Source: Gallibacter sp963634825 (lineage in GTDB: Bacteria; Bacillota; Clostridia; Peptostreptococcales; Anaerovoracaceae). Taken from it: DNA of 64,000 nucleotides. Under the pieces are notes generated by a model. It ran no database searches. It was given only the letters and a program-made list of their open reading frames with translations, and was not told the origin of the DNA. Both the position numbers and the translations under genes were made by a program. Shown here piece after piece: positions 17,990 through 26,413 of the stretch (position 1 is its first letter; the number at the start of each line of letters is the position of its first letter). The stretch is from positions 87,896-151,895 of the forward strand of contig CAVHCP010000001.1 in the NCBI GenBank assembly GCA_963634825.1, written 5' to 3'.

Positions 17990-18080
17990 TGCGTGTGAGG
18001 CAAGAGAGTGTATCTCCCTTGCAATTTCGCAGGCACAGTTACAATTGCCAGCGAAACGAGCTTGGCGAGCGGACAAGTGT
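17990..18080 (+). repeat. Decayed 5'-half copy of the 230-bp intergenic hairpin element (copy 1)
   Basis: From TTGCAATTTCGCAGGCACAG to GCGAAACGAGCTTGGCGAG and GGACAAGTGT (ending 18080), the sequence aligns with the left half of copy 2 at 26.4 kb. It then stops, and the inner-stem partner and right arm are missing. Only 15 bp follow before the stop codon of the yihY-type gene (18096). It therefore looks like a truncated copy, perhaps cut when the flanking DNA was deleted. It lies between the convergent serA and yihY-type genes. Confidence 0.75.
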
Positions 18081-18095
18081 TATTTCCTAAGAATA

Positions 18096-18923
18096 TCAAT
18101 TTTGAGGCTTCGTATCAGCCCATACCTTATTTACAAGCACTCCCAAAAAGAGTACCCACGCAAGGAAATAAAACCAAAACATCAATGCAACTATTGTCGC
18201 AAATGAGCCGTATAGCAAGTTGTAATTTGCTATAGAAGAAGCATATTTTGAATATAAATAAGTAACTATCAAAAGCCCTACGGACGCAAATATACTTCCA
18301 GGTATTATTTCCCTAAATTTCATTTTGCGCGTCGGAAGTACATAATAGTTATAGCTTATCATCAAAAAGTATAAGACGATCGCAATTGGCCAGCGCAATA
18401 ATAGCCACACACTTTCTGCCGCTTCCTCTTTACCTACAAATGTCAATATCACGCTTAAGATAAGATCTCCATACATAAGCACAACGATTGCAAATATGAT
18501 TGTAAGTATTACAATCGCCATCGTTTCAAAAGCTCTCATCCTGTCCTTCAAAAAACCTTTCCCTGTCGATTGACCATTGCTGAATGTATAATTTGTGATT
18601 CTCATCATCGAAAATTGCGCTCTTGAAGCCGCCCAAACAGCGATGACTATAAAGATCACACTCGTCGCTCCGCCTGTACTGCCTATCACAATATTTTCGA
18701 TTTGGCCCGTAATCGGCGAATCTCCAAAATAATCTGTCAGCCAGCCTATGGCAGTCTGTAAATCCCGCTTAAATACTATGATAAGAATTTGCGAAATAAG
18801 AAGCATTATCGGCATAAGTGCCAATATAAAATAAAATGCAACCTGCGCTGCAAAGCCCTGGTAATACGGATCATTTAATTGTCTTAGTCCTAAGGTTAGC
18901 ATTTTATACAATCTTTGCTTCAT
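18096..18923 (-). CDS. YihY/BrkB-family inner membrane protein
   Basis: The 275-residue protein has about six transmembrane segments and the family start LNDPYYQGFAAQVAFYFILALMP in two parts, then VIFIVIAVWAASRAQFSMMRITNY and a late YNLLYGSFATIVALMFWFYF. The family was once annotated as RNase BN, but that activity belongs to another protein; its real role, possibly transport, is unresolved. It has an AGAGAGG ribosome binding site and lies 69 bp after rdgB in the same direction. Its 3' end abuts the truncated repeat copy at 17990-18080. Confidence 0.9.
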   Translation of the reverse strand: MKQRLYKMLTLGLRQLNDPYYQGFAAQVAFYFILALMPIMLLISQILIIVFKRDLQTAIGWLTDYFGDSPITGQIENIVIGSTGGATSVIFIVIAVWAASRAQFSMMRITNYTFSNGQSTGKGFLKDRMRAFETMAIVILTIIFAIVVLMYGDLILSVILTFVGKEEAAESVWLLLRWPIAIVLYFLMISYNYYVLPTRKMKFREIIPGSIFASVGLLIVTYLYSKYASSIANYNLLYGSFATIVALMFWFYFLAWVLFLGVLVNKVWADTKPQN

Positions 18924-18992
18924 ATATTTTTAACCTCTCTACAGCCTCATTTTTATCCTCGCCACATTTTTTGCTTTACTAAGATTGTTTTG

Positions 18993-19577
18993 CTAAAGCT
19001 GTTTTGCAAGCTCCTTTAGTGCCTTTGCTCTGTGACTTATCGCATTTTTTTCTTCATTTGTAAGCTCCGCAAAAGTCTTGTCGTAGCCATTAGGAATAAA
19101 ATACGGATCGTATCCAAAACCATTTTCTCCGCGTGGCTCATCTATTATCTGCCCCTCTATCTCACCTCTTGCAACTATCCTTTTGCCATCTGTAAAAAGC
19201 ATCGTTATAACGCATACAAATCTTGCTGTTCTTTTTTCCGGCGCAATACCTAAAAGTTCTTTTTGAAGCTTATCATTATTTTCTTTATCCGTCGCATCCT
19301 CGCCTGCAAATCTCGCACTAAAAACTCCCGGTCTTCCGCCGAGTGCATCAACCTCAAGTCCCGAATCATCAGCTATCACTATTTTATCGGTTAACCCTTT
19401 TACAGTATCTGCTTTGATGAATGAGTTTTCCTCAAATGTAGCTCCGTCCTCTACAATCTCAATATCAGACAATCCTACATCTGCAAGGCTGAACGTTTTA
19501 AAGCCGAGCTTTTTTGTTATCTCATTTATTTCATCGATCTTATGTTTATTTTGCGTTGCTACTACTATTTCTTTCAT
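18993..19577 (-). CDS. rdgB: XTP/dITP diphosphatase (RdgB/HAM1 family)
   Basis: This enzyme hydrolyses deaminated purine nucleoside triphosphates (ITP, dITP, XTP) to monophosphates and so keeps them out of DNA and RNA. The 194-residue protein begins IVVATQNKHKIDEI and has FEENSFIKA, IADDSGLEVDALGGRPGVFSAR and a closing GFGYDPYFIP ... SHRAKALKEL, all diagnostic. Its ATG overlaps the stop of the 5'-nucleotidase gene (ATGA at 19574-19577), so a secreted nucleotidase and a cytoplasmic nucleotide sanitiser are translationally coupled. Confidence 0.96.
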   Translation of the reverse strand: MKEIVVATQNKHKIDEINEITKKLGFKTFSLADVGLSDIEIVEDGATFEENSFIKADTVKGLTDKIVIADDSGLEVDALGGRPGVFSARFAGEDATDKENNDKLQKELLGIAPEKRTARFVCVITMLFTDGKRIVARGEIEGQIIDEPRGENGFGYDPYFIPNGYDKTFAELTNEEKNAISHRAKALKELAKQL

Positions 19578-21649
19578 TTAAATCTTCTCTTATTTTTTCT
19601 GCTAAATCTATTTTTCTTATATGTCGGCCTGATGCCTCTGCCTCTTGAGCCCACAGTCCTCTTATATGTCCTGTTTTTGCTTCCCGAAAACATACTCCTT
19701 GCAAAACCGCGTCTTTGATTTCTTCTCCTTACAACAGCTATGATGATACCTGCTATTATTACTATCGGAATGAGTATAATGCACATCAGCATTACCGCTA
19801 TGTGGTTAGGCTGTTTAAAAAGCTTGACAGGATTTAGACTATTGTCGACAGTCTTTCTTGCATGTGTAGTATTATAGTAACTTGGCACATCTCCGCCGTC
19901 AAAGGAATCAATATATGTAGCAAGTGCATACCATTCCTTTATCTCCTTACCGTCACTATCCTTTACCGCCTGTTTATTGAAATCTGTTATAGCATTGCCC
20001 TCGCTGTCCTTTGGTTCGATGGAAAGCAGACCATGTGACTGCTTTGTTACAAGGCTCAGCATCTGGCACGAATAAAGTCCACCTACAACCCTATAAAGCT
20101 TATCATTATCGAGTTTTTCTATTTGATTGCCGTCACTATCGATAAGTTTTATATCAGTTGCACGATTCAAAAATAATCTCTTATCATTTATCGTATAACC
20201 TATGCCGCTCATATAAAGGCGTGCAACCTGCATACTCGGAGAAATGGAAGCATCTACCTCTGCCAGATTTTTTAGCTCCTTGCCATTTAGATAAACGCTG
20301 ACAACAGGATATCCGATGCTGCCGTCCTCTCCCATTCCAAGAGAGCTCACATTGGACGCATCGGCTGCCGTTATCTTGCCTTCGCCAAATGAAGCTCTGA
20401 CAGTACCTGCCGGTACAACCGAAACCGATATAGGCTCATAATCGCTTCCCTCGGCCTCCTTTACGGCATATATATAACTGTCGGAGATCAAATCACCTAA
20501 AGCATCCTCGCCCTGCTCATCCGCAAATTTAGTTATATCCGTAAAAGCGAAATCGCTTTCTGCAAGCGTTTGATCATACTTAAATCCGTATTTGCTAAAA
20601 AACTTGCTATTTACAGTTTGCTTAAATTTATTTACAGTGCTTTGTATCTGCGAATCGCCCTTTATATCATCGTCGAGCTTTATAAGATCATAGCTCTTGA
20701 CATCATACTTATCGCCTGATTTTTGAAGCACGATATGACCGATATTATTTGTATATTCGCCACAAGAAACGATAGTTGTATCGCCTATATTTTTAGCCTC
20801 CGAAAGTACAGTATGCGAATGTGCACTTATTATAAGGTCGATATCACCAACTTCCTTTGCAAGCGCAACATCCTCTGAGCTGTTAAAATCATCCTCATTT
20901 GTGCCCGAATGACTGAGACAAACTATGATATCTGCTTCTTCATTTTGTTTTATCTCATCAACTATCTTTTTTGCTCTCTTTATATAATCGCTAAATTCGA
21001 CGCCTGCCTCAGGTGCATTGCTTACCGCTTCATCGCCCATAATACCAAAGACAGCCATTTTGATGCCATTTTTCTCTATTATCGTATAATCGCATACACC
21101 ATAATTCTCAAAGGCAGATTTTAGCTTCTGTCCTGCCTCTTTTGTGCTATCATCTGATAAGGTTTTTCCCCAATTTATATTTGTACCGACTATTGTCGGC
21201 ATTTGATAAGCTTTTTCGTCATAGTCGGCCGCAACATTTAACATATCCGCAAGCCCGCTCGCACCATAATCATACTCGTGGTTGCCAAATGTAGTCGCAT
21301 CATATCCTACCTGCGCCATTGTCACAAGCTCAGACGCATCTGTCCTAAATATACTCTGAAAAGGAGTACCCATTGAAAAATCACCGCCGTCAAGTAAAAA
21401 TGTACCCGCATAATCCTCTTCGGTTTGATCCTTTACAGTCTTGATCTTTGCAAGACCTCCCGTAACAGTTGTCTTACCGTCTCTTGTCTGTGTAGTCGTA
21501 TCAAGATGACTGTGCATATCATGAGTAAAAAGTATCGAAACTTCCTTTTCGTCATCGGCAAAAACAGTACTGCTGTCGGCAAGCCAAGCTACCGGCACGA
21601 GTGCCAGTACAAGCATTATGGATAATATCAAGGATGTTGTTTTTTTCAT
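19574..21649 (-). CDS. Surface-anchored bifunctional metallophosphatase/5'-nucleotidase
   Basis: The 691-residue protein has a signal peptide (residues 1-31, ending near STVFA), a metallophosphoesterase domain with THDMHSHL, LLDGGDFSMGTP, TFGNHEYDYG and ISAHSHTVL, then the 5'-nucleotidase C-terminal substrate domain (about residues 375-570). A transmembrane helix at about residues 615-640 is followed by an unusually long, strongly basic cytoplasmic tail (about 45 residues, rich in Arg and Lys). Such enzymes release nucleosides and phosphate from external nucleotides. It lacks an LPXTG sorting signal and uses the helix instead. It is coupled to rdgB by an ATGA overlap. Confidence 0.92.
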   Translation of the reverse strand: MKKTTSLILSIMLVLALVPVAWLADSSTVFADDEKEVSILFTHDMHSHLDTTTQTRDGKTTVTGGLAKIKTVKDQTEEDYAGTFLLDGGDFSMGTPFQSIFRTDASELVTMAQVGYDATTFGNHEYDYGASGLADMLNVAADYDEKAYQMPTIVGTNINWGKTLSDDSTKEAGQKLKSAFENYGVCDYTIIEKNGIKMAVFGIMGDEAVSNAPEAGVEFSDYIKRAKKIVDEIKQNEEADIIVCLSHSGTNEDDFNSSEDVALAKEVGDIDLIISAHSHTVLSEAKNIGDTTIVSCGEYTNNIGHIVLQKSGDKYDVKSYDLIKLDDDIKGDSQIQSTVNKFKQTVNSKFFSKYGFKYDQTLAESDFAFTDITKFADEQGEDALGDLISDSYIYAVKEAEGSDYEPISVSVVPAGTVRASFGEGKITAADASNVSSLGMGEDGSIGYPVVSVYLNGKELKNLAEVDASISPSMQVARLYMSGIGYTINDKRLFLNRATDIKLIDSDGNQIEKLDNDKLYRVVGGLYSCQMLSLVTKQSHGLLSIEPKDSEGNAITDFNKQAVKDSDGKEIKEWYALATYIDSFDGGDVPSYYNTTHARKTVDNSLNPVKLFKQPNHIAVMLMCIILIPIVIIAGIIIAVVRRRNQRRGFARSMFSGSKNRTYKRTVGSRGRGIRPTYKKNRFSRKNKRRFK

Positions 21650-21726
21650 ATAAAATTTCCCTTTCGCAAAACGTGCTTCATTTGCAACTGCAAATAATAT
21701 CGTTAATTAGAGTTGTTTTAAAAATG

Positions 21727-22087
21727 TGGTGGAGATGAGGGGAGTCGAACCCCTGTCCAAAGACGCTTTCACCAAAATTTCTCCGAGCGCAGTCTTTATT
21801 TGTTTAATTCACAACATCTAAGATTCAAAGACAAATCATAAGATGCGCTATCCCGTTATTCCCCTATGCTGCCGGGCTTTCACATAGAGTTTTCCTGCAT
21901 AATGACGCCGAACATCCTATCCTGCAGGTGAGATTGGGTCGACGCGCGGCTGCGTAAATTAGGCAGCAAATGCGTAATTATTGTTATTTTTAGCGTTTAT
22001 ATTTAACGTGCACCTTTTTTCGTAGAGAGTGCAATCTACGACTCGCTTATTTGGCTTCCGCATCCCTGTCGAAACCAGTACATCCCC
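21727..22087 (-). ncRNA. ssrA: Transfer-messenger RNA (tmRNA)
   Basis: The 5' end GGGGATGTACTGG with TTTCGACAGGGATGCG pairs with the 3' end GGGGTTCGACTCCCC-CATCTCCACCA (T arm, acceptor, encoded CCA). The tag reading frame runs from GCT (21992-21994) to TAA (21959-21961) and encodes AKNNNNYAFAA, ending in the AA typical of degradation tags. With SmpB it rescues stalled ribosomes and marks the nascent protein. The first base follows directly on the smpB stop codon with no spacer, so the RNA must be cut from a joint transcript or start inside smpB. No hairpin terminator is evident after the CCA. Confidence 0.96.
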
Positions 22088-22552
22088 TTATCTGAGCTCT
22101 CGTCTGACAGCTCTTTTTATTTTCATCTGTGCATCCTTTTTGGCAATATCGGCACGCTTGTCATATAGCTTTTTACCATGCGCCACACCTATTTGGAGCT
22201 TAGCCAGTCCAAAGCTGTTTATATAAAGTTTCAAAGGCACAAGCGTTTTACCTTTTTCAGAAACTTTTTCGCTTATCTTATTTATTTCCCTTTTATTTAG
22301 CAAAAGCTTTCGCACACGCAACGGATCAACATTAAATATATTGCCTTGCTTATATGGGCTTATATGCATTCCTATAATAAAGACTTCGCCGTCTATAAGC
22401 TTTGCATAACTTTCTTTTATGTTAACTCGTCCTGCTCTTATGGATTTTATCTCCGTGCCTGTCAAAACAAGTCCTGCCTCATATGTATCTTCTATAAAAA
22501 ACTCTCGCCGCGCATTTTTGTTATTTGCTATCAGTCTGCTTTCCTTTTTCAT
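22088..22552 (-). CDS. smpB: SsrA-binding protein
   Basis: SmpB binds tmRNA and brings it to stalled ribosomes. The 154-residue protein has NNKNARREFFIEDTYEAGLVL, GTEIKSIRAGRVNIKESYA and the tail region of the family ending near KKDAQMKIKRAVRREL. Two adjacent ATG codons are possible: the first (22555) forms an ATGA overlap with the lepB stop but is only 1 nt from GGAG, so I prefer the second (22552). Its stop codon is followed immediately by the first base of ssrA, an extreme form of the usual smpB-ssrA linkage. Confidence 0.96.
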   Translation of the reverse strand: MKKESRLIANNKNARREFFIEDTYEAGLVLTGTEIKSIRAGRVNIKESYAKLIDGEVFIIGMHISPYKQGNIFNVDPLRVRKLLLNKREINKISEKVSEKGKTLVPLKLYINSFGLAKLQIGVAHGKKLYDKRADIAKKDAQMKIKRAVRRELR

Positions 22553-23319
22553 CATACTCCGCCTATTTTATTAAATGGAAAGAGTCGCACAAATACCTTT
22601 CCTGTCACATCCTCTATACTTACCGTGCCAAATGATCTGCTGTCTGAGCTGTTGCCACGATTATCTCCCATTACAAAAATCTCACCCTCAGGTATCGTAA
22701 AATCTATGTTGCCTGATGTCTGTGTGCCATCGGCTAAATATTCCTCATCTTGTAGCTTATTATTTATATATACCTTACCATTTTTTATCTTCAGATGATC
22801 TCCCGGAATGGCAATCACTCGCTTGATATAAAGCGCATCCTCTGTGCCCTGATGATGCGGGAATACCACGACATCCCCACGCTCGGGCTCTCCTATTTTA
22901 TACGCCTGTCTGCTTATAAGCAAATAATCCTTATCATTTATTGTCGGCTCCATAGAAGATCCTTGCACTATTATAGGTTTTATAAATATTGCTATGAGTA
23001 AAATCGCAACAAGACCTATGACTAAGCCGCGCAAAATATCCTTAAGTGAGGAGTCTTTTTCTTTCTTTTCTTTCTTTTCTTTCTTCTCAAACTCAGACAC
23101 GTGCTCGCAGCCAAATTTTGATTCTTCCTCCGGCTCATTAGGCTCCGGTTTGCCATATTCGTGCTCAGGCTCGGACTTAGACTCAAGCTCTGGCTCTGGC
23201 TCAAATTCGGACTCAGGTTTGAGCTCCGGGTCAGGCATACTGCGTAGCTCATCCAGGATAGAAATATCAAGCTCCTCGGGCTTTTTATTTAGATTTTCAT
23301 TCTCTTTTTTTTCTTTCAT
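22552..23319 (-). CDS. lepB: Type I signal peptidase with long acidic N-terminal extension
   Basis: The enzyme cleaves signal peptides at the outer face of the membrane. The catalytic serine is in GSSMEPT (Ser122), and the general-base lysine is in YIKRVIAIPGD (Lys166); MGDNRGNSSDSR is the C-terminal box. A single transmembrane helix lies at about residues 97-117. The first 90 residues are unusual. They are Glu/Pro/Ser-rich with repeated PEPE- and SEFE-like steps, then a Lys/Glu run (KKEKKEKKEK) just before the membrane. The core resembles the next gene upstream, so the two form a tandem pair. Its stop overlaps smpB. Confidence 0.93.
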   Translation of the reverse strand: MKEKKENENLNKKPEELDISILDELRSMPDPELKPESEFEPEPELESKSEPEHEYGKPEPNEPEEESKFGCEHVSEFEKKEKKEKKEKDSSLKDILRGLVIGLVAILLIAIFIKPIIVQGSSMEPTINDKDYLLISRQAYKIGEPERGDVVVFPHHQGTEDALYIKRVIAIPGDHLKIKNGKVYINNKLQDEEYLADGTQTSGNIDFTIPEGEIFVMGDNRGNSSDSRSFGTVSIEDVTGKVFVRLFPFNKIGGV

Positions 23320-23369
23320 CTTATTCCTTTTTTATACTACTTTATTTTAAGCTTTATTTTGAGGATTTA

Positions 23370-23993
23370 TTAATGAACTACACCTATATCCTTAAGTGGC
23401 CAAACTCTGAAAAATGCTATTCCTATAACAGAGTCCTCATCTACCGCTCCGATTTCTCTGCTGTCCCTGCTTACCTCGCGATGATCGCCAAGCACATACA
23501 TCTTGCCCTCCGGCACAGTATAGTTATAAACCTCGCCGGTACATTCGCCGTAGATATAATCTTCCTCCACAAGCTCTCCATTCCTATACAGCTTGCCATT
23601 TGTGATAGTTATTATATCGCCCTCCGTACCTATGACTCTTTTTATCAGGTTCATATCAGTGCCATCGTCATTTTTTAAATCACTCTTAAAAACAACTATA
23701 TCTCCGGGCTCCGGATGTATATATAAAACCTTATTTAGCAATAGTACATCGCCGTCATTTATTGTCGGTTGCATGCTGTGCTCACTCACCTTCGTCGGAA
23801 CAACAAAAAACAGGAGAATCACACATATTAGAATGGCAATAAGGATTTCCTTTAATATATCCTTTGCTAGTCTGTCCCTTTTTTCGGTTTGACTTAAAAC
23901 TCTTGTTTTTGCTATTTCTTCAGTTTTAACGCTGTCCTCTTTGCGTTTTTTAAATATTTTCTTTTTTTTCTTCCTTAATCTGTCTGCTCTCAT
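23370..23993 (-). CDS. lepB: Type I signal peptidase, second copy
   Basis: The 207-residue paralogue has a basic N-terminus (residues 1-20, poly-Lys/Arg), one transmembrane helix at about residues 47-66, catalytic Ser73 in SEHSMQPT and Lys118 in NLIKRVIGTEGD, then VLGDHREVSRDSR. All catalytic parts are present, so it should be active. It lies 50 bp upstream of the longer signal peptidase in the same direction. The two differ most in their cytoplasmic N-termini: basic here, acidic in the next one. That could mean different partners (inference). Confidence 0.93.
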   Translation of the reverse strand: MRADRLRKKKKKIFKKRKEDSVKTEEIAKTRVLSQTEKRDRLAKDILKEILIAILICVILLFFVVPTKVSEHSMQPTINDGDVLLLNKVLYIHPEPGDIVVFKSDLKNDDGTDMNLIKRVIGTEGDIITITNGKLYRNGELVEEDYIYGECTGEVYNYTVPEGKMYVLGDHREVSRDSREIGAVDEDSVIGIAFFRVWPLKDIGVVH

Positions 23994-24028
23994 ATTTTCG
24001 TAAATTTATTCCTATCCGACCTGTTTAG

Positions 24029-25024
24029 CTAATTATCTATCAAGTCGTTTTTTATCCTTTTAAACTCTCTTGGCAATTCGTCAACTATTTCTTTTCCGTC
24101 TATGACGAGTTTGTATGCATGTAGCAACTGAGTTGTCAGCCCATATTTTTTCTTTACAAACTCATTTACCTTTTTATCGCCATATTTTGTATCACCTATT
24201 ATCGGAAAGCCCTCACCTGCAAGATGTACCCTTATCTGATGTGGCCTTCCTGTTATGAGCTCGACCTCCGTCAAGGTAAATCCGTTTGCACTTTTTACAG
24301 GCGTTATGCTTGTTTTGATCTCTTTTATCTTAGATTCTTTTTGTTTGGTCTTTTCTTTTATCGTTTTTGCTGCTATTGTAGTTTTTTTATCAGAGTCCTT
24401 AAGGAGTTTGACCATATTTTTACTGCTATCCTTTTCCAAAAAATCCTCTAAATAAAGTTTTTTTGAAAGCTCCCCTGCGACTATTGTCAAATAGTATTTT
24501 TTTATGGATTCGCGTTCGCGAATCATCCTATTTAATCTTTTTAGTGAATCTGCATTTTTGCCAAATACCACAAGCCCCGTTGTATTTCTGTCGAGACGGT
24601 TTGCCGGACTTGGGATAAATGTCGACGCACTTTTAGGATCGTATGCACCGCTTGAAATCAAATAATTTATCACTTGATTCGTCAAATGGTTTTTCTTTTC
24701 CCTGCTGTCGCCATGCGTCAAAAGACCAAATGGCTTTGATACGACAATCATATCTTCATCTTCATATATGATTCTAAATTGCCTCTTTGCACGAAAGTTC
24801 TTTTTGCTTTCTCTAAGCGCTTCAAATTCCTCATCTGATATGTATATGCTAAGCTCATCACCTTCATTTAAAAATGTAGCTTCCTTTGCTCTCTTGCCAT
24901 TTACCTTGATGTCTTTTCTGAGCATCTTATATATCTGTGAAAGCGATGCTTTTTTGAAATATTTTTTTAAAAATCTATCGAGCCTCTGATTGGCATCGTC
25001 TCTTTGTATGTTTATTTTTACCAT
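24029..25024 (-). CDS. RluA-family pseudouridine synthase (RluC/RluD-like)
   Basis: The 331-residue enzyme converts uridines in 23S rRNA or tRNA to pseudouridine. An N-terminal S4 RNA-binding domain (residues 10-70; QRLDRFLKKYF, LSQIYKMLRKDIKVNG) precedes the synthase domain, with the catalytic aspartate in NRLDRNTTGLVV and later GRPHQIRVHLAGEGFPIIGD. A Lys-rich insertion of about 50 residues (around 195-240) interrupts the catalytic domain. An alternative start lies 9 bp upstream (25033), and neither has a clear ribosome binding site. The target uridines cannot be deduced. Confidence 0.9.
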   Translation of the reverse strand: MVKINIQRDDANQRLDRFLKKYFKKASLSQIYKMLRKDIKVNGKRAKEATFLNEGDELSIYISDEEFEALRESKKNFRAKRQFRIIYEDEDMIVVSKPFGLLTHGDSREKKNHLTNQVINYLISSGAYDPKSASTFIPSPANRLDRNTTGLVVFGKNADSLKRLNRMIRERESIKKYYLTIVAGELSKKLYLEDFLEKDSSKNMVKLLKDSDKKTTIAAKTIKEKTKQKESKIKEIKTSITPVKSANGFTLTEVELITGRPHQIRVHLAGEGFPIIGDTKYGDKKVNEFVKKKYGLTTQLLHAYKLVIDGKEIVDELPREFKRIKNDLIDN

Positions 25025-25112
25025 ACATATCATTATACACTAAATAGCAAAAAATAACATAGAAAGAAGCTTTTTTTTGTGGTATCATAATTATGAAAAG
25101 GAGAAATGTGCT

Positions 25113-25358
25113 ATGGAGAAATTTAAAGATTTTTTATACAACAAAAATGATATCGTCGTGGCTATCATTATATTGCTGATTGCATTGACCATCATTGCCT
25201 TTAGGGTAAAGGATATTATGCAATATCCTAAGGAGCTTGCAGAGCAACAGTCTCAGGCAATTCAAAAAATCGAGCAGTCCGATGACGACTCACAAAATGG
25301 TACAGAAACAGATAAGGATAATAGCAGTAGTAAGGACAGCTCTAAAAAAAGCGAGTAA
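25113..25358 (+). CDS. Small single-pass membrane protein, unknown
   Basis: The 81-residue protein has one transmembrane segment (IVVAIIILLIALTIIAF, about residues 14-31) and then a hydrophilic tail rich in Gln, Ser, Asp and Lys, probably outside the cell. I do not recognise a family. AAAAGGAG lies 9 bp before the ATG at 25113, so I prefer it to an upstream codon at 25077. It ends 33 bp before fba and may share its transcript, but a functional link is not evident. Confidence 0.65.
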   Translation: MEKFKDFLYNKNDIVVAIIILLIALTIIAFRVKDIMQYPKELAEQQSQAIQKIEQSDDDSQNGTETDKDNSSSKDSSKKSE

Positions 25359-25391
25359 ATAAAAAAAAGGATAACTACGTAGGAGGTACAT

Positions 25392-26321
25392 ATGGCTCTT
25401 ATAACTACAAAAGAGATGTTTCAAAAGGCGCTAAATGCTGATTATGCCGTAGGCGCTTTCAATGTAAATAACATGGAAATCATACAGGGCATCGTTGATG
25501 CGGCATGCGAAGAAAACGCTCCCCTCATCTTGCAGGTATCTGCCGGTGCAAGGAAATATGCTAAGCCGGCATACCTTATGAAGCTTGTTGAAGCGGCTAT
25601 GATAGATACAAGTATCGACATTTGCCTGCATCTTGACCACGGCGAAGATTTTGAGATATGCAAAAAATGCGTTGATGACGGATTTACATCTGTCATGATC
25701 GACGGTTCTAAACATCCATTCGAGGAAAATATCAAACTCACAAAGCAAGTTGTCGAATATGCTCACGCTCACGGCGTTGTCGTCGAGGCAGAGCTTGGTA
25801 AGCTTGCAGGAGTTGAGGACAATATAAAAGTTGATCAAAAAGCTGCGACATATACAGTTCCTGAAGAAGCAGCCGAATTTGTGCAAAAAACAGGCGTTGA
25901 TTCGCTTGCTATAGCAATCGGTACAAGCCATGGTGCTTATAAATTCTCGGGAGATCCAAGTCTTGACTTTGAAAGACTAAAAAAGATACATCAGATGATA
26001 CCTGATACACCTCTTGTACTTCATGGTGCGTCTACCGTACTTCCCGAATTTGTGGATAAGTGCAATAAATTCGGCGGTGATATCCCAGGCGCTAAAGGTG
26101 TACCGGAGGATATGATAACCGAAGCGACAAAACACGGGATCTGTAAAGTCAATATCGATACAGATCTAAGGCTTGCTATGACAGCAGAAGTTCGAAAATA
26201 CTTGATCGAAAATCCTGCTGATTTTGACCCACGCAAATATCTCGGTCCTGCAAGGGATGCTATCAAGTCTATGGTACAGCACAAGATAAAAAATGTACTG
26301 AAGGCTTCCGGGCAAAAATAA
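25392..26321 (+). CDS. fba: Fructose-bisphosphate aldolase, class II
   Basis: This zinc enzyme splits fructose-1,6-bisphosphate into two triose phosphates. The 309-residue protein has YAVGAFNVNNMEIIQ at the start, the zinc and catalytic region CLHLDHGEDFEICK (residues 78-91), HGVVVEAELGKLAG, IGTSHGAYK and LVLHGAST, and the phosphate-binding KVNIDTDLRLA. GGAGG lies 6 bp upstream. The other lower-glycolysis genes are at 56-60 kb. A terminator and then a copy of the intergenic hairpin element follow. Confidence 0.97.
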   Translation: MALITTKEMFQKALNADYAVGAFNVNNMEIIQGIVDAACEENAPLILQVSAGARKYAKPAYLMKLVEAAMIDTSIDICLHLDHGEDFEICKKCVDDGFTSVMIDGSKHPFEENIKLTKQVVEYAHAHGVVVEAELGKLAGVEDNIKVDQKAATYTVPEEAAEFVQKTGVDSLAIAIGTSHGAYKFSGDPSLDFERLKKIHQMIPDTPLVLHGASTVLPEFVDKCNKFGGDIPGAKGVPEDMITEATKHGICKVNIDTDLRLAMTAEVRKYLIENPADFDPRKYLGPARDAIKSMVQHKIKNVLKASGQK

Positions 26322-26374
26322 ACACTTATAATATCTAATTAAATATCTACTCTAATAAATAATTAGTTTTAAAT

Positions 26375-26405
26375 CGGACCTCCTGCGATGGAGGTCTGTT
26401 TTTTG
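26375..26405 (+). terminator. Intrinsic terminator of fba
   Basis: The stem GACCTCC/GGAGGTC with a 6-nt loop is followed by TGTTTTTTG. It lies directly before hairpin-element copy 2. Confidence 0.85.
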
Positions 26406-26413
26406 TGCCTATA

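Noticed and set aside
21681..21694. Palindrome TTTGCAACTGCAAA upstream of the 5'-nucleotidase gene
   Set aside because: A 6-bp arm palindrome in AT-rich DNA is weak evidence; no promoter could be placed relative to it.
23022..23270. Open frame on the minus strand within lepB, rich in Ser
   Set aside because: It is a shadow of the low-complexity acidic extension of lepB in another frame, with no ribosome binding site.
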